From: JBDREF01 sp043820045
Lineage (GTDB): Bacteria; Planctomycetota; Phycisphaerae; Sedimentisphaerales; Anaerobacaceae
Direction: 5' to 3'
Assembly: GCA_043820045.1 (NCBI GenBank)
Contig: JBDREF010000047.1
Coordinates: forward strand, 1 to 22,384
Length of the DNA stretch: 22,384 bases
In this document: positions 1 through 7,510 of the stretch, one piece after another
Layout: the number at the start of each line of letters is the position of its first letter
How positions within the stretch are numbered: position 1 is the first letter of the stretch
Notes under the pieces: generated by a model
Told to the model about the DNA's origin: nothing
Databases searched by the model: none
Seen by the model: the letters and a program-made list of their open reading frames with translations, nothing else
Position numbers and translations under genes: made by a program

Positions 1-13
1 TACGAGGTGCGTT

Positions 14-2341
14 ATGGCTGCGGAAACCGGCACGGTTTGGGCGATTGACATAGGCAATAATTCTCTAAAAGCGCTCTACTTGAGTACGGAGCGCGGTGTT
101 GTCGAGGTAATCGGCTTCGATAATATTCGTCACGGCAAGATGCTCAGCGGAGGCAACGTGACGGATGTGGAAAGGGAAGAGCTTATTGCGTTGACTCTGC
201 GCAAGTTTGTCAACAAGTACGATTTGAGCATGGACGACATAGCAGTCTCCGTGCCAAGCCAGAATAGTTTCGCACGTTTTGTAAACCTTCCTCCCGTCGA
301 AGCGAAACGCATTCCAGAGATGGTCAAGTTCGAGGCGGTCCAGCAAATCCCGTTTGGCATCAACGATGTCCAGTGGGACTGGCAACTGATGACCGAGCCG
401 GACAGCCCCGAGATCAAAGTGGGTATTTTTGCGATCAAGAATGAGGTCGTCAATTCGGCATTGGAACATTTCAGCAGAGAAGATGTGCAGGTCAGCTACG
501 TGCAGATGGCGCCCATGGCCCTGTACAACTACCTGTTGCACGACCGTCCCGACCTTGTCACTTCCGACAGCCAGGCGACTGTCATTCTTAACATAGGGGC
601 GGAAAATACCGACCTGGTCGTCTGCACAAAATCAGCGGTGTGGCAAAGATGTATTCTTATAGGCGGCAATGCTTTCACCAAGGCGATAGCGGACACTTTC
701 AGACTCAATTTTGAAAAGGCCGAGAAGCTCAAACGTACGGCCCCGGTGAGCAAGTATGCCCGGCAGATATTCCAGGCTATGCGGCCGGTCTTCACGGACC
801 TGGCATCCGAGGTACAGCGGTCGCTCGGTTTCTACAACAGCTCCAATCCGAACACCAAGATCGTCAGGATAGTTGCGATGGGAGGCGGAACGAAGCTGCG
901 GGGCCTGCTCAAGTACATGCAGCAGACGCTGCAGATACCGGTTGAGAGGCCGGATTCGTTCAAGAGACTCGGGATAGGCCCGGGTGTCTCACCGGCGAAG
1001 TTCCACGAGAACGTCAGTGATTTCGGTGTTGTTTACGGTCTTGCCCTGCAGGGTCTCGGCCTTGCCAGGATCGAAAGCAACCTGCTGCCCCGCAATATCG
1101 CCAGAAGTATGGCCTGGGCGAGCAAGGGCAGGTATTTTATCGCTGCGGCGTGTATGTTGCTGGCCGTAATGCTTATGTGGTTTGCCAGAAACGGCTGGGA
1201 CAGTATGAACTACACGAAGAACGCCCCGGTCCGGCTCAGGATCGCTTCGGTTCTTGGGCAGGTCAAAGCTGCCGAAGATAAGTTCAATGCGGAACAGGGC
1301 AAGGGCGTCGCTTCCGAGGCGGAGATAGAAAAACAGTTCGAGCCCTTCAGGTATCGTGAAATTATCCCGCTGGTGTACGAGACGATAATCTCAGCTTTGC
1401 CGAACGAGAAGAACACCCCGAAACAAGCCGGGCTCTACAAGGCATTTGCCGCCGGTGACGTGAAGAAGATTTTGGAGATTCCACGCAGGAACCGCAAGCA
1501 GGTATTCGTTACCAACATGTCTGTTTACTTCACAAACGATCTTTCCACAGCGAAGTTTGGCGGTGCGGATGCATGGAGAAAGAGCCGGGCTACTCCCGGC
1601 GCCGGACGCGAGGGATCTGACGAGTTCGGCGAGTACGAGTATGAGATGATGATGGAGATGGAGGCGGGGATGGACAGAGGCATGTATGCGCCTGGGTTCA
1701 TGCCGGGCGGCCAAACCGCGGAGGCGAAGAAGCAGGGCTTTGTCGTGACAGTGGTGGGTTACACCCCCTACGGAAGCAGCGTAACTGAAATCGGAGAATT
1801 GCTTGATCCGCACGGAGTTGAAAGCCAGAAGGACAAATGGGGATTCGTCACCCGGCTGGCGAACCTTGATGCCATGGTTGCGGACGGCAATAGTCCCTTC
1901 ATGTTGTACGAGAAGGCCGATCCGGAACAATTCAGCCTCGAAATACAGGAAATAACACTGGATACGGGAGTGCCGGATGGTATAGGAGAATGGAAGGACG
2001 TTACACCCATGACGGCAACGACGGCAACGAACGCACCTCGTTCGCCCACCGACGCTGTATGGGTTTTGGTTGACCCCATGACGAAGGAAGTCATTAACAA
2101 AGTTCTCGAACTGAACGAGAACGGGAAACCGAGGATCTACCAGGGCAAGGAAGTCTCCAAAGTGAATGACCATTGGTTTGTGCTGAATGCGAAGTTCATT
2201 TGGAAGGACGCACCCGAACCTCCGGTACAGCAATCCATGTCTCCGTTCGGAGGAATGTCACCGTCGCCCAGTGCGAGCAGGCCGGCTTCGTCGCCGAGTT
2301 CCGGCTCGGGAGGCCGAAATAGTTTACCTGACGATATGTGA
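14..2341 (+). CDS. pilM: PilM-like type IV pilus assembly protein fused to a membrane segment and large C-terminal domain
   Basis: Residues 1-350 show the actin/FtsA-like fold of PilM, the cytoplasmic ATP-binding protein that recruits the pilus inner-membrane proteins. Visible motifs are the phosphate-1 loop AIDIGNNSLKA (10-20), the phosphate-2 loop NIGAENTD (193-200), the adenosine motif AMGGG (288-292), and a PilM-typical stretch around EAVQQIPFGINDVQWD. PilM normally stops near 350 residues. Here a hydrophobic helix (374-391) follows, then about 380 further residues, so the protein resembles PilM joined to a PilN-like bitopic protein. Residues 540-557 are Glu/Met/Tyr-rich and the last 40 are Ser/Pro/Gly-rich. 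The start is supported by GAGGTG five bases before the ATG. The next gene begins 8 bases after the stop, so they are probably co-transcribed. The promoter lies outside the window. PilM identity of the N-terminal half is firm; the PilN analogy is inference. Confidence 0.85.
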   Translation: MAAETGTVWAIDIGNNSLKALYLSTERGVVEVIGFDNIRHGKMLSGGNVTDVEREELIALTLRKFVNKYDLSMDDIAVSVPSQNSFARFVNLPPVEAKRIPEMVKFEAVQQIPFGINDVQWDWQLMTEPDSPEIKVGIFAIKNEVVNSALEHFSREDVQVSYVQMAPMALYNYLLHDRPDLVTSDSQATVILNIGAENTDLVVCTKSAVWQRCILIGGNAFTKAIADTFRLNFEKAEKLKRTAPVSKYARQIFQAMRPVFTDLASEVQRSLGFYNSSNPNTKIVRIVAMGGGTKLRGLLKYMQQTLQIPVERPDSFKRLGIGPGVSPAKFHENVSDFGVVYGLALQGLGLARIESNLLPRNIARSMAWASKGRYFIAAACMLLAVMLMWFARNGWDSMNYTKNAPVRLRIASVLGQVKAAEDKFNAEQGKGVASEAEIEKQFEPFRYREIIPLVYETIISALPNEKNTPKQAGLYKAFAAGDVKKILEIPRRNRKQVFVTNMSVYFTNDLSTAKFGGADAWRKSRATPGAGREGSDEFGEYEYEMMMEMEAGMDRGMYAPGFMPGGQTAEAKKQGFVVTVVGYTPYGSSVTEIGELLDPHGVESQKDKWGFVTRLANLDAMVADGNSPFMLYEKADPEQFSLEIQEITLDTGVPDGIGEWKDVTPMTATTATNAPRSPTDAVWVLVDPMTKEVINKVLELNENGKPRIYQGKEVSKVNDHWFVLNAKFIWKDAPEPPVQQSMSPFGGMSPSPSASRPASSPSSGSGGRNSLPDDM

Positions 2342-2348
2342 GCCAAAA

Positions 2349-3743
2349 ATGGATATACCGAAACCGAATTTTAAGCAGATATTGGAAAAGTTAAGCGTCT
2401 TCAAGAACAATTTGTCTCTGCTGGTGCCTGTAATCATAGCAGTGGTCAGCGTGCTTCTGTTTATCCCGACCCAGCTTATGAGCAGCAGGCTCAGGCAGCG
2501 GGTAGCGGACGAGAGTATCAGGAAGGGGGGCGATCAAGTCCGCAGGCACACCGAAGGGGTCGTTTCCAACGATCAATATGAAAAAGAGGCCGAACGCCAG
2601 AAGGCTCATGCGAACGACGCCAATGAGATAGCGCTTCTGGCGGTGCAAACGACACAGCGGGAGTTGTTGAGCTACGATCTGTTTCCCGAGCCCGACCCCA
2701 ATGGCTTCTCAGGGTTGGTTTTTCAGCAATTCGGCCTGCGGTTTCGCAACGGGATCGAGCAACTGGTTGCTCGCGTCAACGGCCGTGATTGTCCTACGGA
2801 TGTTGAACTGGAGAGGGGTCGGCAGGATGCGTCGGGACGTTCAGGCGCCAGGAGGGGAGGAGGCCTTGGGGGCTATGGAGGAGGCTACGGAGGGATGGAT
2901 ATGTATTCGCAAGGCACCCTTTCGGGCGGCCGTGGAGGCATGTCAGGGATGATGGGCCCGCTCGACCGTATGATAGTCGATCAGATGTGCGAAGCCAGAG
3001 CCAGGGAAATTTCGGTTTACGTTAATCCTATCGATCTGAGCGGTTACGAATACTGGAACGGTTACAAGTATGAAGTGAAGAAAGAGGAGGCTGTCGCCGA
3101 TTGCTGGTATCACCAGTTGGCTTACTGGACCATAGAGGATGTTTTCGATACCATAGCCGCCATGAACGCCGGACATGACAACGTTCTGACCGCGCCGGTC
3201 AAACGATTCCTGCGAATAACTTTTACGATGGGCATGAAGAGACCCGGGGGCGGCGGCGGCGGCCGTGGCGTCTTCACGGGATTCAGCAGACGCAAGAATA
3301 CTCAGGGAAAGAAAGATGACGCAGACAAACCGGCCTATATGCTTGCGGCTACCGAGGGGCTGACAGAGTCCTGCACCGGAAGGTTTTCCGAAAAAGACGG
3401 TGACATTGACGTCATACATTTTAATGTAGCGGTTGTGGTCGGTACAAAGCAGGTTCTGCCTTTTATGGAGCAACTTTGCAGCGCCAAGCAGCATAAATTC
3501 AGGGGATATTCTGACGGGGCAGGTCCCGAGCAAAACTTCAAACACAACCAGATAACCATTCTGGAAAGCAGCACCGGTGCGATTAGCCTTACGGGGATGG
3601 ACCACAGAAATTACAGCTATGGGGATGAGAACGTGGTGGAGTTGAATTTGGTTTGTGAATACATCTTCAACAAGAAGGGCTACGAGCCGATTGTGCCGGA
3701 GACGGTCAAGGAAACGCTTGCCGGCGAGGACGCTACAAAATGA
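2349..3743 (+). CDS. Single-pass membrane protein of pilus-like operon, possible PilO/PilN-type platform protein
   Basis: I do not recognise the family by sequence. The product is 464 residues when started at the ATG eight bases after the pilM stop. A longer in-frame start at 2187 would overlap pilM by 155 bases and put a non-hydrophobic, arginine-rich leader before the membrane helix, so it was rejected. There is no clear Shine-Dalgarno, so translation may be coupled to the upstream gene. A short cytoplasmic N-terminus is followed by one hydrophobic helix (about 22-40) and a large, presumably periplasmic part. That topology and position match PilO/GspM-type or Amuc_1100-like proteins, but this is inference. 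Low-complexity Gly/Tyr/Met-rich sequence lies at about 170-206 and a Gly/Arg run near 298-306. The C-terminal 150 residues look like an ordinary folded domain. Confidence 0.75.
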   Translation: MDIPKPNFKQILEKLSVFKNNLSLLVPVIIAVVSVLLFIPTQLMSSRLRQRVADESIRKGGDQVRRHTEGVVSNDQYEKEAERQKAHANDANEIALLAVQTTQRELLSYDLFPEPDPNGFSGLVFQQFGLRFRNGIEQLVARVNGRDCPTDVELERGRQDASGRSGARRGGGLGGYGGGYGGMDMYSQGTLSGGRGGMSGMMGPLDRMIVDQMCEARAREISVYVNPIDLSGYEYWNGYKYEVKKEEAVADCWYHQLAYWTIEDVFDTIAAMNAGHDNVLTAPVKRFLRITFTMGMKRPGGGGGGRGVFTGFSRRKNTQGKKDDADKPAYMLAATEGLTESCTGRFSEKDGDIDVIHFNVAVVVGTKQVLPFMEQLCSAKQHKFRGYSDGAGPEQNFKHNQITILESSTGAISLTGMDHRNYSYGDENVVELNLVCEYIFNKKGYEPIVPETVKETLAGEDATK

Positions 3744-3786
3744 TCGGCGGCAGTGCCATTGGCAAATGTGAAACGGGATACGAGAT

Positions 3787-5970
3787 ATGATTGGCAAAAT
3801 AGGCAGGTTTTTTGAAGAGCATATAGAGAAGATAATCCTGGTTATTGTCGGGCTTGTATGTGCGTTCCTTCTCATTACGCGTGTGATTCTCAGTCCTAAC
3901 GTAGTTGAATACGCGAAAGAGAAATTCAGTCCGGGCGCCGTGGACAATCATATCTTCAAGGAGGCTCAGGCTCTGGGGCAGAAGCTCGGCGAGCCGCCCG
4001 AAGATATGGAGCCGTACAAACCGAGAGTTGGTGAATTTCTTGCCCTGCTTGATTCGTCCGTCAGAGGTGTCGATGTCAGTCTGTGGCCTGCGGTGCCTTC
4101 TGAAGTTAGGGTCGAACCGACTGTGGCGGGTGTCTATCGTCTGCCTGAGATTGGCGAGGTTAATGATGTGGCGGTCGGGCATATCAGGGCGGTAGCTTAC
4201 ATTCCCCTCGATCCGATAACGCCGGAGACCCCATACGACAAAGCAGGGAACGAGGCGAACGATCTCGATTTCATTACGGTGGAAGCAAAGTTCGATATTC
4301 AGGGACTGTTCGAGAGATTCAAAGAGAATTTCATGGTGGATGTCGAACCGCAGTGGGCTGATCCGTGCTTTGCCAAGCCGGTTTTCGCGGCCGTTCACCT
4401 GCAAAGGCAGGAAGTAACTGCCGAGGGTACATGGAGCGACTGGCGGGACGTACCTCGGACCAGAATTGACCGTAACGCCAAACTGTTTCAGATCATTGAA
4501 GACGTCAAGGACTTGCCTCCGGGCGGGATGAAGGTCCAGTTGCTGCAATTTGACTATAAGGATGTGCAAATAGACTTATTGCAGCCGGAGTCCTATCAAA
4601 TCGCATCTGCCAGGGAGGAGTGGCTTCCTCCTTCGCTGCACAAGGAATTCGTGGAGTTTCAGCGCAAGGAGATGCTGGAGGAGAGGCGTCAGGCCAAAGA
4701 GGACGCAAAAGAACAGCGCCAGCAAGAGGTTGATCAACGACGCACCAGAAGAACCGACACAGGGATTGGCGGTGCCGGAGGACGAGGAGGAGGCGGGTAC
4801 GATCAGTTTGGGGGCGCCGGTGCCGGTTCCGGCGGAAGCACTCGGGACAGAGATCGAAGCCGTGATCGCTCAAGCACGACGACCAGGTCAGGGACGACAG
4901 GGGGGCCGCTGGGTGACGCGGGGACTGCAACGAGCAGAAGGCGTTCAGGCAGCCGGAGGACTGGGGACTCGCAGGACGCGCTGTATGATTTGGGAGGCGA
5001 ATTTCCGGGGGCTACTGCCGGCAGAAGGGACCCGAGGAGGCCGTCTGTCAATGACGTTTATTTTAAGTATGACCAGATTGCACTCAACAGGCTCACGGAT
5101 TTTGCGAAGATGCGCGAACCCCTGGTTTTCTGGGCACATGATGACACGGTAGAACCGGAGAAGACCTACCGATACAGGATTCGACTGGGCGTCTTTAATC
5201 CGGCAGCCGGTCAGAACCTGTTGGGTGAGCGGGACAAATCACGGAATAATCAGGTTGTCCTTTGGAGTGATTTCTCCGACACGACAGAACCTGTGGATAT
5301 CATGGGCCGTTTGTATTTCTTCGCAAATCACATGCGGGAAGCGGACAAGACCGTTACGGTTGAGGTCGCTAAACTCACTTTGGGGCAATGGTACAGCGAG
5401 GACTTTCCGGTCAAAGAGGGTGAGGTCATAGGCCATGTTAAGGAGGTTGAGCCTCCGAAACCCGAGCGACGTCCGGGCAGTGCTGTGGGCGGAGGTTATT
5501 CGGGCTATCCAGGTGCTGTGGGTGCTTTGGGCGCTACTGGCCCCGGCGTTGGTGCGGGCGGGCGGTCACCGACTCTCTTCGGGCCCGAGCAGCAGAGTCA
5601 GATTCCCGAGACGGTCAATTACGGTACGGGTGCTGTCGTGGTGGATGCTGTGGCCGTGAACGACTGGTCGGGCGATAAGTCGCTGCGCATGCGGCATTAC
5701 TACGACATGCTTTACAGTTATGATGGTACCAATATCAGGCACATGCCGGTAGGTTCTACATACTGGCCCACCGAATTGCAGTCTGTGTACAGTTTGATTG
5801 GCAGACTTCAGAGAGAGCCGCAGGAGCCGTTCAAGGCATTCGGCAGCAGTAGCGGCAGACAGCGCCGGGGCGGACTTGACCAGGGAATGGAATACTACGA
5901 CGACATGGGTATGTACGAAGACACGATGATGGAGGATATGGGGGGAGGCTTTGGCGGGCGGCGCCGATAG
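3787..5970 (+). CDS. Single-pass membrane protein with RS/RG-rich linker, third gene of pilus-like operon
   Basis: Family not recognised. The product has 727 residues: a 15-residue N-terminus, a hydrophobic helix at about 16-34, then a long presumably periplasmic region. A charged Gln/Arg/Glu-rich helix (about 295-325) leads into a disordered-looking linker (about 326-400) rich in Gly, Arg, Ser and Asp with RD/RS dipeptides. Residues around 452-500 (TYRYRIRLGVFNP, VLWSDFSD) resemble an FN3-like strand pattern. The C-terminus (701-727) alternates Met, Tyr, Asp and Glu and ends GGGFGGRRR. It starts 43 bases after the previous stop and has only a weak ribosome site (ACGAG). Its place after a PilM-like protein and another bitopic protein suggests a structural part of a pilus or secretion platform. 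No PilP or PilQ signature was seen, so the role is open. Confidence 0.7.
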   Translation: MIGKIGRFFEEHIEKIILVIVGLVCAFLLITRVILSPNVVEYAKEKFSPGAVDNHIFKEAQALGQKLGEPPEDMEPYKPRVGEFLALLDSSVRGVDVSLWPAVPSEVRVEPTVAGVYRLPEIGEVNDVAVGHIRAVAYIPLDPITPETPYDKAGNEANDLDFITVEAKFDIQGLFERFKENFMVDVEPQWADPCFAKPVFAAVHLQRQEVTAEGTWSDWRDVPRTRIDRNAKLFQIIEDVKDLPPGGMKVQLLQFDYKDVQIDLLQPESYQIASAREEWLPPSLHKEFVEFQRKEMLEERRQAKEDAKEQRQQEVDQRRTRRTDTGIGGAGGRGGGGYDQFGGAGAGSGGSTRDRDRSRDRSSTTTRSGTTGGPLGDAGTATSRRRSGSRRTGDSQDALYDLGGEFPGATAGRRDPRRPSVNDVYFKYDQIALNRLTDFAKMREPLVFWAHDDTVEPEKTYRYRIRLGVFNPAAGQNLLGERDKSRNNQVVLWSDFSDTTEPVDIMGRLYFFANHMREADKTVTVEVAKLTLGQWYSEDFPVKEGEVIGHVKEVEPPKPERRPGSAVGGGYSGYPGAVGALGATGPGVGAGGRSPTLFGPEQQSQIPETVNYGTGAVVVDAVAVNDWSGDKSLRMRHYYDMLYSYDGTNIRHMPVGSTYWPTELQSVYSLIGRLQREPQEPFKAFGSSSGRQRRGGLDQGMEYYDDMGMYEDTMMEDMGGGFGGRRR

Positions 5971-6272
5971 GCGTTCGTCTGAGTCAACCGCTGCAGCGCA
6001 GGGCCGTCGGGCGGCAGGTCTAAAAGCGGGCCTCGCCGTCAGGTGCGAAGCATCGTATCTGAGTCGCGGTGCCATGCGAACACTTCTTACGGCGGCATCT
6101 TGATCCCGACTCAATAGGGTATCAAGAGATAAGCACGCCGACAGTCCTCGGAATTTTCAATCCGTCCCATAAAAACTAAAGACCTAAGACTGATTGTGCC
6201 GATAGGTTTAATAATTGACAGGGTTTTTCTAACCAAATTGCGAGGTGTACAAAGAAAAAGAAAGGAGTCAAA
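5971..6272. other. Intergenic gap (302 bp) between pilus-like operon and lipoprotein gene
   Basis: No convincing gene lies here. The stretch holds one good stem-loop (6098-6127), several short GC-rich self-complementary words, and the ribosome site of the next gene (AAAGGAG, 6261-6267). A TTGACA at 6215-6220 has no acceptable -10 partner. Confidence 0.6.
6098..6127 (+). terminator. Stem-loop downstream of pilus-like operon
   Basis: TCTTGATCCC pairs with GGG-T-ATCAAGA: ten base pairs with one bulged T and a nine-base loop. No T-run follows, so it is not a classical intrinsic terminator. It could be a transcript-end stabiliser or part of a factor-dependent end. Confidence 0.35.
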
Positions 6273-7346
6273 ATGGTAAAGAAAAAGGGATTTTTTGCGA
6301 AGGACCTCATTGCCAGAACGATTTTGGCTGTAGTAATTGTCGTAATCGGTTTGAGTTTGGCGGGGTGTGGCGACAAAATGGCTAAGATGGAGGACCGGCA
6401 GCTCAGATTAGAGGCGATGGTCGAGGCCAATAATCATCAAATTACCGCTATGGCGACGAGCATCGAACGCAGCCAACAGGAGCTGCAGGCGGGAATTGAA
6501 GCGGTGCGGGATAACATCCGGCAGGTGGCTGCCGACTTCGTTACCATCGCCGAAGAGCAGACAAGGCTGCATAAGGCCCTGCAGAACAGCAATCAGCAGG
6601 CAGGCACCAGGATGGCCGCCATTGAGCGAGACCAGCGCGGGTTGCAGGCCGGTATCGAGCAGACGCGAAGCGAGAGACAGCAGGCGGCCGCCGAAATAGC
6701 CGATTTGACGAATGGGCATGCAAAGCTTTGTCAGACTGTGGATAGTGATAGTCGGCGGCTGACCGGCAGGGTGGTAGTCCTCGAGCAGAACCAGCACGAA
6801 TTGCAGGCGGGGATTGAGGACGTGCGTGACGGGACACTGAAAGTAGCCGCCGATGTGACGGCCGTCAGGGATGAGCAGACAAGGCTGTATGGGATGGTGG
6901 AGAACAACGGGCGGCAGTTGACGGACAACGCCGCCGTGATCGAACAGAATCGGCAGGCCTGGCAGACCACGATTGAAGACATTCAGGATAACATTCAGCA
7001 AGTGGCCGCAAAGGTAGGTGCTCTTGGAGCGAATTTGGTCAGACTGGAAGACATCCTTCAAACCAACGTACGGGATTTGACGGGCCTCGTGAATGGAAAC
7101 GGGCGGGGACAGGCCGAGTTGCAGGAGAAGATGCAAAGAGACCTGTCGGCTCTGGATGGTTCCGTGAGTGCCATCAGGCAAAACCAGAACAGGTTGCAGG
7201 GCCAGATTGAAACCGTGCAGAACAATGCCGAGATATTGATCAACGAAATGCCTGCTGCCATTGAGCGATTAAGAGATGAACTCTTGAACAGGATGGCGGA
7301 AGCCGAGGCGCCTTCTTCGTATTCGGATGCCGACGGGACAGAGTGA
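6273..7346 (+). CDS. Coiled-coil lipoprotein with four 53-residue repeats
   Basis: A 357-residue protein with a lysine-rich start, a hydrophobic signal segment (about 15-31) and the lipobox LAGC with Cys32, so it is probably exported and lipid-anchored. The rest is almost entirely predicted helix, rich in Gln, Glu, Ala and Arg with very little Pro. Four tandem copies of a 53-residue unit cover residues 64-275, each opening with an IEQNQ-ELQAGIE-type phrase. A partial copy precedes them and a degenerate one follows. The start is fixed by AAAGGAG five bases before the ATG, and a strong intrinsic terminator lies 54 bases after the stop, suggesting a single-gene unit. By architecture it could be a long envelope spacer or scaffold, as in other coiled-coil outer-membrane lipoproteins. 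No family name is assigned and the function is unknown. Confidence 0.8.
   Translation: MVKKKGFFAKDLIARTILAVVIVVIGLSLAGCGDKMAKMEDRQLRLEAMVEANNHQITAMATSIERSQQELQAGIEAVRDNIRQVAADFVTIAEEQTRLHKALQNSNQQAGTRMAAIERDQRGLQAGIEQTRSERQQAAAEIADLTNGHAKLCQTVDSDSRRLTGRVVVLEQNQHELQAGIEDVRDGTLKVAADVTAVRDEQTRLYGMVENNGRQLTDNAAVIEQNRQAWQTTIEDIQDNIQQVAAKVGALGANLVRLEDILQTNVRDLTGLVNGNGRGQAELQEKMQRDLSALDGSVSAIRQNQNRLQGQIETVQNNAEILINEMPAAIERLRDELLNRMAEAEAPSSYSDADGTE
6462..7097 (+). repeat. Four tandem 159-bp (53-codon) repeats inside the coiled-coil lipoprotein gene
   Basis: The units start at 6462, 6621, 6780 and 6939, with no gaps. At protein level the conserved points are IE-x-(N/D/S)-Q at the unit start, LQAGIE at 8-13, VAADV near 22-26, QTRL near 33-36 and a closing R-x-LT stretch. 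DNA identity between units is clearly lower than protein pattern identity, which suggests an old duplication. Confidence 0.75.
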
Positions 7347-7400
7347 TTCGAAATACACGTCGCTGGTAGAGCGACAGTTTTCGGGGTTCTGAGAATCAAG

Positions 7401-7453
7401 CCGCCCCGCACCAGTCAGAGACGATCTAATTGGTGCGGGGCGGTTCTATTTTT
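7401..7453 (+). terminator. Intrinsic terminator after the coiled-coil lipoprotein gene
   Basis: A perfect 13-bp stem, CCGCCCCGCACCA (7401-7413) with TGGTGCGGGGCGG (7431-7443), has a 17-base loop and is followed by TTCTATTTTT. It serves the + strand gene. Read on the - strand, the same hairpin lies about 70 bases past the converging beta-helix gene but lacks a T-run there. Confidence 0.9.
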
Positions 7454-7510
7454 GTGCCCTGCTCCGAGAATCGGGCGCAAGTTCAACGCTTCTCAAGCCG
7501 ACTTTCACGG

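Noticed and set aside
2187..2348. Longer N-terminus for the second pilus-operon gene
   Set aside because: It would overlap pilM by 155 bases and add an Arg/Cys-rich leader before the membrane helix. The ATG at 2349 fits operon spacing.
6215..6243. TTGACA as -35 for the coiled-coil lipoprotein gene
   Set aside because: No TATAAT-like hexamer occurs 16-18 bases downstream (TTGCGA is found).
7401..7443. The strong hairpin as terminator for the - strand beta-helix gene
   Set aside because: On the - strand it is followed by CTTGATTCTC, not a T-run; it is assigned to the + strand gene, with shared use only possible.
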